A stretch of 64,000 nt of DNA from Nocardioides sp. (GTDB lineage Bacteria > Actinomycetota > Actinomycetes > Propionibacteriales > Nocardioidaceae): contig NZ_JASBRN010000067.1 in assembly GCF_030149505.1 (NCBI RefSeq), positions 1 to 64,000 on the forward strand, in the 5' to 3' direction. The position numbers were made by a program, and so were the translations under genes. Positions within the stretch are counted from its first letter, which is position 1. Each line of letters starts with the position of its first letter. Positions 1 through 8,127 of the stretch are shown one piece after another. Below the pieces are notes generated by a model. The model saw only the letters and a list, made by a program, of their open reading frames with translations. It searched no databases and was not told where the DNA came from.

Positions 1-135
1 CCTACCGAGGCCATCAACGGCCGCCTCGAACACCTACGCGGATCAGCCCTCGGCTTCCGCAACCTGACCAACTACATCGCCAGGAGCCTGCTCGAGACCG
101 GCGGCTTCAGACCCCAACTACACCCCGGTCTGTGA
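1..135 (+). pseudogene. ISL3-family transposase, C-terminal fragment
   Basis: The reading frame is open from the first base and ends at the TGA at 133-135. Its 44 residues, including TEAINGRLEHLRGSALGFRN and ending LLETGGFRPQLHPGL, have the look of the C-terminus of ISL3-type transposases. The rest of the gene lies outside the window, so it may be intact there. The stop is followed directly by TGTGAAGAGCC (131-141), which resembles an ISL3 terminal inverted repeat (outer end GGCTCTT) and marks the end of the element just before the polysaccharide genes. Family recognition is from memory of these transposases; intact versus decayed cannot be decided here. Confidence 0.7.
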
Positions 136-141
136 AGAGCC
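131..141. repeat. ISL3 terminal inverted repeat, outer end
   Basis: TGTGAAGAGCC overlaps the transposase stop. A related GTGTAAGAGCC lies at 8023-8033 at the end of the other ISL3 relic, in the orientation expected for the opposite end of an element. Together they bracket the polysaccharide operon. Confidence 0.5.
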
Positions 142-262
142 CATAAAGGTCTCAGCGTGCGTGTCATGTCACTCGACAATCTCACGGAACGGGCGGCGGG
201 TGGCGCGCGCTGCCCTACCATGGGCGAGGACCTTGCCAGGAGTCTTGTATCGAGGGAGTGAA

Positions 263-1231
263 ATGAAGATGCCTAGGCGACTGCGTCTATTCTTCCAACT
301 TGTTTTCTCGTATTGGGCGGACGGCGTGCGTTTCGGTGCAAACTCTGGCGTTTTTAGATCCATGCAGCCTCAGGTTCTTGAAGCTCGCCTCATTAAAGAT
401 TACCACCGAGTCGAGAAGGGTCTCGCGCTGCCAGAACCTCGTCCCTGGTTCGGACAGGCTGTGCTGCAGCGGATCGCTGCGGACGTGGAGCGGTACGTGA
501 TGAGCGCGGAAGCGGACGACCAAGTTCTGCGGTCATTGCGTGCTGCCACGAATGTTTACGCGTCGAGTTGGTCCGAACCGCCCCCGTGGGTCAAGGATCT
601 GGTGATCCGCATCAACTCTGCGACCGGCGCAGCAGTGCTCCACGAGGGAGACGGTGTCGCCGGAATCGAGGACTACGAGCCGTTGGTGGACCCCAACGCC
701 AGCGACGTCGTCCGTCGGGCGCTACGGTCGAGGAGTAGTCTACGGAACTTCTCGGAGTGTCCCGTGCCGCGAGAATTGCTGGCGAGTGCGGTCAGCGATG
801 CTCTGTTCTCGCCAAGTGTCTGCAATCGACAAGCGACCCGAACGCGGTGGTTTCACCGTGACGACCCGCAGTTCCTCGTATGCCTCAAGCACCAGAACGG
901 AAACCGCGGTTTCGGTGATACGGCTCAATGGGTCGGACTTATCACCTACGACAACCGCTGCTTCCTGACGCCCGGCGAGAGGAATCAGGGCTATATCGAT
1001 GCTGGTCTCTTCACGATGACGCTGCAGTACTCCCTTCATGCCCAGGGTGTGGGAGCCTGCTGCCTGAACTGGAGCATGAACGCCCGCCAGGACCGGCGAC
1101 TCCGAGCGGACGTGACAATCCCGGATCACGAGACCGTCGTGATGATGCTCGCGGTCGGCTACCCCGCTCCAATGGCAAGGGCGACCGTGTCTCCTCGTCG
1201 GAGCTCCGCGACCGTTTTTCTGAACCAGTGA
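263..1231 (+). CDS. nitroreductase-fold protein of the polysaccharide cluster
   Basis: This 322-residue protein has an N-terminal part of unknown role (through LIKDYHRVEKGLALPEPRPW) and a C-terminal nitroreductase-like half. The C-terminal half starts at SSLRNFSE, includes SPSVCNRQATR and GYIDAGLFTMTLQYSLHAQG, and ends in MMLAVGYP, which are typical flavin-nitroreductase blocks. Such proteins usually bind FMN and use NAD(P)H; the substrate is unknown. Similar proteins occur in exopolysaccharide clusters beside pyruvyl transferases, where a role in modifying the glycan or carrier has not been defined. I chose the ATG at 263 because AGGGAG lies just upstream; the frame is open back to 161 and the ATG at 269 is equally possible. 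The stop overlaps the next start by 4 bases, so it is the first gene of the coupled operon. Confidence 0.7.
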   Translation: MKMPRRLRLFFQLVFSYWADGVRFGANSGVFRSMQPQVLEARLIKDYHRVEKGLALPEPRPWFGQAVLQRIAADVERYVMSAEADDQVLRSLRAATNVYASSWSEPPPWVKDLVIRINSATGAAVLHEGDGVAGIEDYEPLVDPNASDVVRRALRSRSSLRNFSECPVPRELLASAVSDALFSPSVCNRQATRTRWFHRDDPQFLVCLKHQNGNRGFGDTAQWVGLITYDNRCFLTPGERNQGYIDAGLFTMTLQYSLHAQGVGACCLNWSMNARQDRRLRADVTIPDHETVVMMLAVGYPAPMARATVSPRRSSATVFLNQ

Positions 1232-2247
1232 CCGCTGCCACTCCGGCTAGAGATGTGCCGCGAATCACCGTTCTCGTGTCGATGCCCGGTCCGGACGGGA
1301 CCACTCGCTTTGTCGACCAACTTGCGGACAGAGCGGACCCTTCAGTTCGTTACCTCTACTTTTCGTGGTTGAACGCCCTATTCCGCAGATATGACATCTT
1401 TCACGCACACTGGCCCGAGTTCCTTCTGCGAGCGAGCAGTCGTCGGGCCCGCATGGTTAAGCGCGCGCTTTTTGCTGCGCTTTTACTTAAACTCCGCTTC
1501 GGCCGGGTCTCGGTGGTGCGAACGCTTCACAACGAGACTCCTCACGAGTCCGGCGGTGCCCTCGAGGTAAGGCTCTTGCAGTGGCTGGACGGTCGAGTTG
1601 CTCATTACATCGCCCTTAATCCGTTCACGCGAGCTCCAAGATCGGCGGTGCCGACCACGGTTATCGCTCACGGCCACTATCGCGGCAGGTACCCCGCCGT
1701 AAGCCGGGACTCGATCAAGCCGGGGCGCATCCTGTATGCGGGGATGATCCGTGACTACAAGGGACTCGACATCCTGCTGCATGAGTTTGTTGCCTTGGCC
1801 CATGACGACCTAAGCCTTCGCATCGTCGGCAACCCGACGACGTCAGGGTGGCGCCGCACGATCGAGGATGCCTGTCGAGATGACGACCGGATTTCCGCCC
1901 ATCTGGGATTTGTTCCTGACGCGGACTTGGCGAAAGAGATCGGCGAAGCCGAGGTTCTCGTGTTGCCCTACCGTACTATGCACAACTCCGGGATCCTTAT
2001 GCTTGCCCTGTCGCTGGACCGATGCGTCGTGGTCCCGCGCACCCCCGTCAACGAGTGGCTCGCGGCAGAGGCCGGGCCGCAATGGGTCAGGTGTTTCGAC
2101 CCCCCGTTCAAGATGTCAGTCGTCCTTGACGTGATGCGGGACCGCGGTCGCTACGAGGGCTCCTCGCCACGGCTGACCGGACGCGATTGGGACACTGTGG
2201 CGATGAGGCACGCGACTGTCTATCGGGAGGCACTCAGTGGCCACTAG
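1228..2247 (+). CDS. glycosyltransferase, GT4/GT-B type
   Basis: A 339-residue predicted cytoplasmic glycosyltransferase. The N-terminal half contains YDIFHAHWPE and VRTLHNETPHESGG, a layout seen in GT-B enzymes. The C-terminal half has GRILYAGMIRDYKGLDILL and SLRIVGNPT, and then EVLVLPYRTMHNSGILMLAL, which matches the donor-binding E-x7-E region of GT4-type enzymes. It probably adds a sugar from a nucleotide-sugar donor to the growing lipid-linked repeat unit; donor and acceptor are unknown. The start is the GTG at 1228, which overlaps the preceding TGA. The frame is open further upstream to 928, but that part is a shadow of the nitroreductase gene. Confidence 0.8.
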   Translation: MTAATPARDVPRITVLVSMPGPDGTTRFVDQLADRADPSVRYLYFSWLNALFRRYDIFHAHWPEFLLRASSRRARMVKRALFAALLLKLRFGRVSVVRTLHNETPHESGGALEVRLLQWLDGRVAHYIALNPFTRAPRSAVPTTVIAHGHYRGRYPAVSRDSIKPGRILYAGMIRDYKGLDILLHEFVALAHDDLSLRIVGNPTTSGWRRTIEDACRDDDRISAHLGFVPDADLAKEIGEAEVLVLPYRTMHNSGILMLALSLDRCVVVPRTPVNEWLAAEAGPQWVRCFDPPFKMSVVLDVMRDRGRYEGSSPRLTGRDWDTVAMRHATVYREALSGH

Positions 2248-3694
2248 CCTGGGTAGCGCTGCGCGTTCCGGTCTCATCTCCACGGCTCTTACCCAGGCGC
2301 TCCGGGTCGCCGTGCAGTTGGTTTCGCTTGTCGCCTTATCGCGTATGGTCGCACCCTCCGCGTTCGGCGTGTTCGCCATCTGCCTAGTCGTCGTTGGTCT
2401 GGCGGAAGCGATGCGCGAGCTCGGGCTGTCTTCGGCCGCGATTCAGGCGGGCAGAATTACCGAAGACCAGCAATCATTTCTTTTTTGGCTCAATGTCGCG
2501 GCAGCCACCGTGCTTTCGGCCGTCACCTGCCTGCTGGCCGCACCCATCTCGTGGCTCTACGGCATGCCTGAACTCAAATGGCTGCTAGTTGCTTCGACGG
2601 TCATTTTCATCGCGAACGGCGCGGCAGCTCAATTCCGGGCCCGGCTGACCCGCGAGCTCCGCTTCCGGGCGATAGGCCTCGTTGACGTAACTAGCGTTCT
2701 ACTCGGGAGCCTGGCTGGGATTGTGGCCGCCAGCATGGGCGCTGGCGTGTGGGCGCTCTGGCTGCAACAGGCGGTCACCTTTGTGTGTTCCATGCTCGGA
2801 CTGGTATGTGCCAGCCGATGGCTACCCGCGTGGAGGTGGCGCGTCGAGGGTCGTCGCGACCTCCTAGGCGTGGGCGCGAACTTCGCCGGCATCCAGGTCG
2901 TCAACTACGTCGCGCGTAACGCGGACACGGCGGCGCTCGGACTCTTCGCAAGTTCTGGGACCGTTGGCCAGTACTCCCGAGCGTTCCAAATCATCTCCCT
3001 ACCCATTAGCCAGTTGAACGGGCCCGCTACGAAGGTCGCGTTCCCGGTGCTCTCCCGGCTTCGCGACGATCCCGCCCGCTTTCAAAGATTCCACATTGTG
3101 GGATCGATGGCGCTGGTGAACACAGTCGGTTCGCTCCTAGTATTCATCGCTTGCTTCTCGACAACGCTCGTCCCTTTCGTGCTGGGCCCAGGATGGGACC
3201 GCGCAGCGAGCTTGGCCGGTATTCTGGCTATTGCTGGCTTCAGCCAAACAGTCGGCTACGGGCTGTACTGGGTCTTTTTGGGGCAAGCGTGGAGTGGTGC
3301 GAACCTGCGGTACACCTTATGGAGCCGTGGTCTGCTGCTTGTAGCCGTCGTGGCTGCGGCTCCCAGCGGTGCCACCGGCGTCGCGATAGCCTTCTCGACG
3401 GTCTCCGTGTTGTCCGTCCCGTTCGCCATGTGGTGGCTGTCGACCCGGTGCGGCTATTCGATTCGGTACTTCGCGACGGCTGTCCTCCGATCGTTGTCGG
3501 TCTGCGTCGCAGCCGGTCTCGCGGCAGTGGGGGTGAGCTCGGTTTCGGTAGACGGAGCCGCCGCGACCCTCGCTGTGGGCGCGGCCGTCTATCTGGCGTG
3601 CATAAGTTTGGCTATAGCTGCCATCGGCCCCTACAGAGAAGACTTCATCCAGCTGTGGAAGATCGCACGCCCCACGACTACCGCAAAGGTTTGA
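2237..3694 (+). CDS. polysaccharide flippase, Wzx/MOP type
   Basis: A 485-residue integral membrane protein with about twelve to fourteen hydrophobic segments. It begins with the amphipathic start usual for lipopolysaccharide/oligosaccharide flippases (SGLISTALTQALRVAVQLVSLVALSRMVAPSAFGVFA). The motif NADTAALGLFASSGTVGQYSRAFQI followed by PATKVAFPVLSRLRDD is characteristic of the WzxC-like branch. It should move the undecaprenyl-linked repeat unit across the membrane. The GTG start at 2237 has GGGAGG at 2225-2230 and overlaps the glycosyltransferase stop by 11 bases. It is the only flippase in the window, so it is likely dedicated to this locus. A gap of 3 bases separates it from the next gene. 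Confidence 0.85.
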   Translation: MATSLGSAARSGLISTALTQALRVAVQLVSLVALSRMVAPSAFGVFAICLVVVGLAEAMRELGLSSAAIQAGRITEDQQSFLFWLNVAAATVLSAVTCLLAAPISWLYGMPELKWLLVASTVIFIANGAAAQFRARLTRELRFRAIGLVDVTSVLLGSLAGIVAASMGAGVWALWLQQAVTFVCSMLGLVCASRWLPAWRWRVEGRRDLLGVGANFAGIQVVNYVARNADTAALGLFASSGTVGQYSRAFQIISLPISQLNGPATKVAFPVLSRLRDDPARFQRFHIVGSMALVNTVGSLLVFIACFSTTLVPFVLGPGWDRAASLAGILAIAGFSQTVGYGLYWVFLGQAWSGANLRYTLWSRGLLLVAVVAAAPSGATGVAIAFSTVSVLSVPFAMWWLSTRCGYSIRYFATAVLRSLSVCVAAGLAAVGVSSVSVDGAAATLAVGAAVYLACISLAIAAIGPYREDFIQLWKIARPTTTAKV

Positions 3695-3697
3695 CAT

Positions 3698-4774
3698 ATG
3701 TCAGAGATTTACTATCTGTGTCGCGGGCAGGATGACAACATCGGAGACGTCGTCCTGCGAAGGGTGCTGGCGCGCTGGTCGGCCGAATGCGGGCGTATAC
3801 ACGTCTTTATGGGAGCCGCATCGGAGACTTTCGTCGCCTCAACCCTCGCGAGCGTGGGCGGTGACGTGAAGGTCTACACCTCAAAGCGGAAGTGGATGAT
3901 CGGACTCTTCCGCGACACGCTGCGAGGGAGAGGAGTACTGGTCTTCAATCCCGGTGAGCAGCGGCTAGAGATGAGGACGGCCTTTTCCCTCGTGCCCCTC
4001 CTGACCATCCAGGCCCTAGCTCGACTGAAGGGGGGCCGTCCGGCTCTGCGGGTCGGGGTCTGTCTGAAGCGGACCGTCGGTCTCGGCAGCCGCCTGAGTG
4101 AGACCTTGGTGCGGCAAAGCGTTCGGATGTCCGCGGTTAACGCATGGCGCGACACCGAGACCACCGTTCGGTTCCCGGGTCGGCCGTCCTGCGACCTAGC
4201 CTTTGCCGAGGGTTTGCAAGAGCGCGAGGTGTCGATCGCGCGCAAGCGCCAGATCCTTGCCGTGTCCTTGAGGCCTGACAGGCCCTTGGATCTGGCGTTT
4301 GCTGCTGACGTGATCTCCAGCTTCGCGCACGCTCACCAGTTAGTCGTCGTCTTCGTGGTTCAGGTAAGGCGAGACGCCGACCTAGCGCGTCGTATGTCGA
4401 AGCTCGTGCCTGAATCACGCGTTCTCGATTGGCCACGCCAGGTCGGTCACGGAGAACAGGAAGCGGCAGTGCGCGCCCTCTACCGCGAATCCCGGTACGT
4501 GGTGAGTGACCGGATCCATGCTCTCATCGTCGCCGTGACCGAGGGCTCGATCCCGATCGGTTTCGCGAGCGCCAGCGACAGCAAGACTCGCACGCACCTA
4601 TCTGCGGCCGGAATGCTGCATCCGGAGTGGTCGCGCGAGGAGGCGAACGCAGAGGATCTCACAGAATTCGCCGCGTTTGCATCCGAGACTCCAGCCTGGG
4701 GGGACCCGCTGCGGGCCGCCCGCGCCGAGTTGGCCGTTGTGCACGAGAAGTTCGTGGAGGCTGCACGTGGTTGA
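3698..4774 (+). CDS. polysaccharide pyruvyl transferase family protein (first copy)
   Basis: This 358-residue protein belongs to the WcaK/AmsJ/CsaB-like pyruvyl transferase family. The N-terminus has the family pattern of a short strand followed by DNIGDVVLRRVLARW, matching the usual N-x-GD block. The C-terminal half has RYVVSDRIHALIVAVTEGSIPIGFA, equivalent to the conserved SxRxH-A motif of the donor (phosphoenolpyruvate) site. Members add ketal-linked pyruvate to sugars, giving the polymer negative charge; some act on other acceptors, so the exact reaction is inferred. It starts 3 bases after the flippase stop, and its stop overlaps the following gene. A second family member lies at 6382-7578. 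Confidence 0.8.
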   Translation: MSEIYYLCRGQDDNIGDVVLRRVLARWSAECGRIHVFMGAASETFVASTLASVGGDVKVYTSKRKWMIGLFRDTLRGRGVLVFNPGEQRLEMRTAFSLVPLLTIQALARLKGGRPALRVGVCLKRTVGLGSRLSETLVRQSVRMSAVNAWRDTETTVRFPGRPSCDLAFAEGLQEREVSIARKRQILAVSLRPDRPLDLAFAADVISSFAHAHQLVVVFVVQVRRDADLARRMSKLVPESRVLDWPRQVGHGEQEAAVRALYRESRYVVSDRIHALIVAVTEGSIPIGFASASDSKTRTHLSAAGMLHPEWSREEANAEDLTEFAAFASETPAWGDPLRAARAELAVVHEKFVEAARG

Positions 4775-5507
4775 ACGCAGGTTCCTCGGTCCCTGGCGCC
4801 TTCCTGTCGACCCGTACTCGGCCGAGGAGATTGTTGCCTGGGTGAACGATCCGACAAAGACTGGCACCATCACCGGGTGCAACCTGCACAGCCTCTACCT
4901 GTACTGCGTCGACCCGGTTTTCCGGCGGGTCTACGACAAGTCCGCGGTGAGTCTGGCTGATGGTTCTCCGATCGCGTGGTTGGCGTCGCTGGCGTTCAGG
5001 AAACGGGTGCAGAAGGTGGGTTCGACGGACTGGTTGAGGATTCTTCCCCCGTCTCGCGCCCCGATCGTTGTGATCGGGGGATCGCCATCAGTGAACGCGG
5101 AGTTCTGTCGCCAGCTCCACGACCGCGAGGTCGGGACGTCGGGGATCGAGGGGATCGACGGGTACGATGGGCTCGCCGAGCTGCTCGCCGGCCGCCACCC
5201 GATAGGGGGGCCTTCGGCGGAGGCCAACCTTGTGATCGTGGGTCTCGGTATGCCCCTTCAGGAACACTTGGAGGCCAAGTTTCGCGCCTTCTTCCCCCGG
5301 TCGAAGATCGCGCTGGTCGGCGGTGCCCTGGATCAGTTGGTCGGTTACCAGCAACTCGCTCCCGCGTGGATGCGGTCTTCAGGGCTGGAGTGGATGTGGC
5401 GGCTCGTGCGTGACCCCAAGCGCCTGGCCTATCGGTATTTGATCGAACCCTTGAAACTGCCTGTCGCGACTTGGCGTTTGCTGCGCGAGAGGAGAGCAAG
5501 CTCATGA
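4767..5507 (+). CDS. WecG/TagA/CpsF family glycosyltransferase (GT26)
   Basis: A 246-residue protein with the GT26 layout: TGCNLHSLYLYCVDPVFRRV, then SVSLADGSP-like SAVSLADGSPIAWLA, then ANLVIVGLGMPLQEHLE, the conserved VGLGxPxQE motif. Members transfer N-acetylmannosamine(-uronate) or related sugars from a UDP donor to a lipid-linked acceptor early in the build-up of surface polymers. The Asp in LADGSP corresponds to the proposed catalytic base. The GTG start at 4767 follows GTGGAGG (4754-4760) and overlaps the previous stop by 8 bases. The upstream extension of the frame to 4677 is a shadow. The C-terminus ends in a basic stretch (VATWRLLRERRASS), consistent with membrane association. Confidence 0.85.
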   Translation: MVERRFLGPWRLPVDPYSAEEIVAWVNDPTKTGTITGCNLHSLYLYCVDPVFRRVYDKSAVSLADGSPIAWLASLAFRKRVQKVGSTDWLRILPPSRAPIVVIGGSPSVNAEFCRQLHDREVGTSGIEGIDGYDGLAELLAGRHPIGGPSAEANLVIVGLGMPLQEHLEAKFRAFFPRSKIALVGGALDQLVGYQQLAPAWMRSSGLEWMWRLVRDPKRLAYRYLIEPLKLPVATWRLLRERRASS

Positions 5508-6385
5508 CTGCCTCTTTGACCGTCATCATTCCGTCAGTGGGGCGGCCCGAGCTGTCGCGGGCGATCTCGTCGGTCCGCGACCAGACGGTTCGCGTAGAGG
5601 TCATCGTCGTTCTCGACGACCCCAGCGCACAGAATGCCGTGAGGTCGATGCTGCGCGAGGACGAGCGCCTGGTGATCACACCTGGCCGGCGCGGCGGAGG
5701 CTTCGCCAGAGCCGCCGGCACTGAGTTGGTTGAGACCATCTACGTGGCCTATCTGGACGACGACGATTGGTGGGAGCCGGACAAGGCTGCCGAGATGGTC
5801 CAAGCGATGGAGGACGCTCACGCCGAAATTGGCTGGAGCTCCGTGCGGTTCCGTGCCAACGGTAAGGCCGACCGCATCCTCCCTGAACAACCGTTCGAGC
5901 CGGGGCAGCGGATGCTGGACTATTTGGTTCTCCGACCCGGCCTCCGACACGGCTACGGCTACGTCCAATCCTCAGCGTTGGTCTGCAGGACGGACCTAGC
6001 GGCTTCGGTGGGCTGGGATCCAGGTCTGCGGAAACACCAAGACTGGGACTTCGTCTCTCGGGTCTTCGATGAGGCCCACGGCCACGTCTTCGTGGATCGG
6101 CCACTTGTGAACGTCGCGCAGGACAGCGCAGGATCCATTTCCCGGCGACGCGACTGGCGCGACAGTCTGCCATTCTACAAGCGTCACGCGGCGGGAATGG
6201 GGCGCCGCGCCCGGGGTGACTTCGTGATGGTGCACCTAGCGCGCTCAGCGTTCGCCTCAGGCGAATTCGCGCGAGGAGTGAGCTTCGCACTGCGCGGGGT
6301 GGGGTCCGTGCCGCACGTTGCGGCGGTGATTAGTGCCATGTTCGGCGTTGTTGAGTGGTCTCGAAGAAGGAGGATCGGTCGGTGA
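5504..6385 (+). CDS. glycosyltransferase family 2
   Basis: This 293-residue protein is a GT-A fold glycosyltransferase. It starts with the classic strand-loop TVIIPSVGRPELSRAISSV, has a nucleotide-sugar/metal-binding acidic run YLDDDDWWEPDKA, and later GYVQSSALVCR and HQDWDFVSRVF, which occupy the usual acceptor-side positions. It would add one sugar of the repeat unit on the cytoplasmic face. ATG 5504 overlaps the previous TGA (ATGA) and has GAGAGGAGAG upstream; residues before it in the open frame are a shadow. It overlaps the next gene by 4 bases. The sugar specificity cannot be read from the sequence. Confidence 0.85.
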   Translation: MTASLTVIIPSVGRPELSRAISSVRDQTVRVEVIVVLDDPSAQNAVRSMLREDERLVITPGRRGGGFARAAGTELVETIYVAYLDDDDWWEPDKAAEMVQAMEDAHAEIGWSSVRFRANGKADRILPEQPFEPGQRMLDYLVLRPGLRHGYGYVQSSALVCRTDLAASVGWDPGLRKHQDWDFVSRVFDEAHGHVFVDRPLVNVAQDSAGSISRRRDWRDSLPFYKRHAAGMGRRARGDFVMVHLARSAFASGEFARGVSFALRGVGSVPHVAAVISAMFGVVEWSRRRRIGR

Positions 6386-7578
6386 GTCCAAAGGCGATGG
6401 TGTTGCGGGTACTGAGCGTGCCGGCCGCAATCGCGCTACTTGTCGCCCGGCTCCTCCCGTCCCGCTCGGCCAGTCCCGGGGCTGCGAACACCGCGAGCGC
6501 GCCGGCAGTCCTCCTTGCCCCGCCAGGCGGCGGGAACATTGGCGACGAGGCCATGGTGGCGTCGTTCATCAAAAACACGCCTGGCGAGGTTCTTGTCGTC
6601 GTGCGAAGGCGAGCCGATATCCGAATCCTGAGTACGGTCGAAAACAGGGTATCGGTGGTCGAGATGCCCCACCTGTTCTACCGCCGCTCCCTCAGGGCAC
6701 TCGTCGACCTGGGGCGTTATTGGAGGCTGTTAGGGCACGCTCGCAGCGTTGCGCTCGTCGGTGCCGACATCATGGACGGGGCGTACAACGAGGACGCGTC
6801 CGTCGCTCGCGCTCAGGCCCTTGAACTCGCTCGGCGCCGAGGATTGGACGTCCGAGTCCTCGGCTTCAGCTGGAATGGAACCGCGAGTGCCCGTGCAACG
6901 CACCATCTTCGGCGCGCTTCCGAAAGCGGCGTAATCATGTGCGTCCGAGACGAGTTCTCGCTCGCGCGTATCGTGCGTGACGGAATCTCATCTACAAGGC
7001 AGGTTTCCGATGTCGTGTTCGCCCTCTTTGGGGATCCAAGTGAGCAGGATCTTCCTCAGCGGGATCGGGTCATCGTGAACGCCAGCGGGCTCGTCGCCAG
7101 AGATGGGAACATGACATCGACGTACGCCAATGTGTGCTCGGATTTGGTGTCTCGCGGCTACTCAGTCACACTCCTCCCCCACGTGATTCGTGGCGGCGGT
7201 GACGACCTCGCGGCCTGCCGTGCTGTCGCGGGTCGGCTACCGGCCGGAACCGTGGAGGTGGTCGAGGGGCTGCTGTCGCCCTTCGAGGTCTACGACCTGT
7301 GTCGAAGAGCCGCACTCGTCGTCTCAGGACGGATGCATCTTGGGGTCATTGGGCTGTGTGCCGGAGCGGTGCCAGTCCTCATCTCGACGCAGGGGAAGGT
7401 AGAGGGGCTGATGAAGTTCTTCGGTCTGGAGGTTAACGCTGTTCCGATCGTGAGCGGCCAGGTGGCCACTCTTCCGGCGGTCGTGGAGGCCGCGCTTGAT
7501 TCCCTAGACGAGATGTCGGCCCGCGTGGACAGAGAGTTGGCGCGCGTACGTCACCTCGCGAGCGGCAACTTCGAATGA
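6382..7578 (+). CDS. polysaccharide pyruvyl transferase family protein (second copy)
   Basis: A 398-residue relative of the protein at 3698-4774. After a hydrophobic N-terminus (LRVLSVPAAIALLVARLLP, a possible membrane anchor) comes APPGGGNIGDEAMVASFI, the family N-x-GDE block. Near the C-terminus RAALVVSGRMHLGVIGLCAGAVPVLIS corresponds to the SxRxH-x-A donor-site motif. It is longer than the first copy, mainly in the N-terminal anchor and the central RDEFSLARIVRDG segment. The start is the GTG at 6382, overlapping the previous TGA and preceded by GAAGGAGG (6366-6373). It is the last gene of the coupled operon. Two pyruvyl transferases in one locus suggest two modification sites, or that one acts on a different acceptor. 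Confidence 0.8.
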   Translation: MSPKAMVLRVLSVPAAIALLVARLLPSRSASPGAANTASAPAVLLAPPGGGNIGDEAMVASFIKNTPGEVLVVVRRRADIRILSTVENRVSVVEMPHLFYRRSLRALVDLGRYWRLLGHARSVALVGADIMDGAYNEDASVARAQALELARRRGLDVRVLGFSWNGTASARATHHLRRASESGVIMCVRDEFSLARIVRDGISSTRQVSDVVFALFGDPSEQDLPQRDRVIVNASGLVARDGNMTSTYANVCSDLVSRGYSVTLLPHVIRGGGDDLAACRAVAGRLPAGTVEVVEGLLSPFEVYDLCRRAALVVSGRMHLGVIGLCAGAVPVLISTQGKVEGLMKFFGLEVNAVPIVSGQVATLPAVVEAALDSLDEMSARVDRELARVRHLASGNFE

Positions 7579-8122
7579 GAATGCCCGGTACGAGCGACCT
7601 TCCAGTCATGGATTTGATCGACAGTATCGGGTCAAGGCGACGAGCGCGTCCTGAGGCTCGATCCGGGTCGCGGGCATCCAACGGCTGAATACCGGCAGCG
7701 CCTTGGCCTACCGCCAGGGCACTGTCGTCCGCGACCTCTGTGCTGCCCACGGCACCAAGCAGAAGTTCATCGAGTCCCACGGCCCTTAGCAGTGAATCGC
7801 CCCGGGTCTGATGGCGCCTTCGCGGGCGCAGCGGCGACACCACCGCTCGAGCGAACCTTCAGAGTCGACGACCTTAAAAGCCAGGACCGCTCGGTCGGGG
7901 TCGAGGCGTTGAGCGGTCACCACCAGCCCTAGTTCGTTGAGGCGGCAGAAGGTGTCAGATCAGCGCAGGCGAAGGCCGCCACGCGGGTAGCGTCAGGCAC
8001 GTCGAGGTCTTTCGAGATGAGCGTGTAAGAGCCTCCATGTTCGAAAGACCTCGATCCTTCTCACCACACCTAGGCCGTCCGACCAGCGACCCCCAGCTAC
8101 ACCCTCATCTGCGAAAGCCTGA
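7579..8122. other. decayed insertion-sequence DNA, no intact gene
   Basis: No intact gene is visible. A short open stretch on + (7655-7789, containing NTGSALAYRQGTVVRDLCAA and ending IESHGP) is unrecognised and has no start. The rest matches pieces of ISL3 elements, given as separate entries. The operon probably ends here; I see no clear intrinsic terminator. Confidence 0.55.
7809..8033 (-). pseudogene. ISL3-family transposase, decayed N-terminal fragment
   Basis: Read on the minus strand, the stretch has TFCRLNELGLVVTAQRLDPD, AVLAFKVVDSEG and ERWCRRCAREG, the N-terminal zinc-ribbon part of ISL3 transposases. It is preceded by ISKDLDVPDATRVAAFACAD in another frame, so at least one small indel separates the two parts. 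There is no intact start, and the frame stops matching after about 55 residues. Its outer end carries GTGTAAGAGCC (8023-8033), an ISL3-type end. With the fragment at 1-135 it bounds the polysaccharide operon. Confidence 0.55.
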
Positions 8123-8127
8123 CTAGT
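8083..8127 (+). pseudogene. ISL3-family transposase, last codons only
   Basis: A few codons reading [12 protein letters not shown] before a stop resemble the C-terminal RPQLHPGL of the transposase fragment at the left edge. The following CTGCGAAAGCC again looks like an ISL3 end. It overlaps the 3' end of the sugar transferase by a few bases. This is a short match and could be chance, but the same motif twice near ISL3 ends argues for a relic. Confidence 0.35.
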
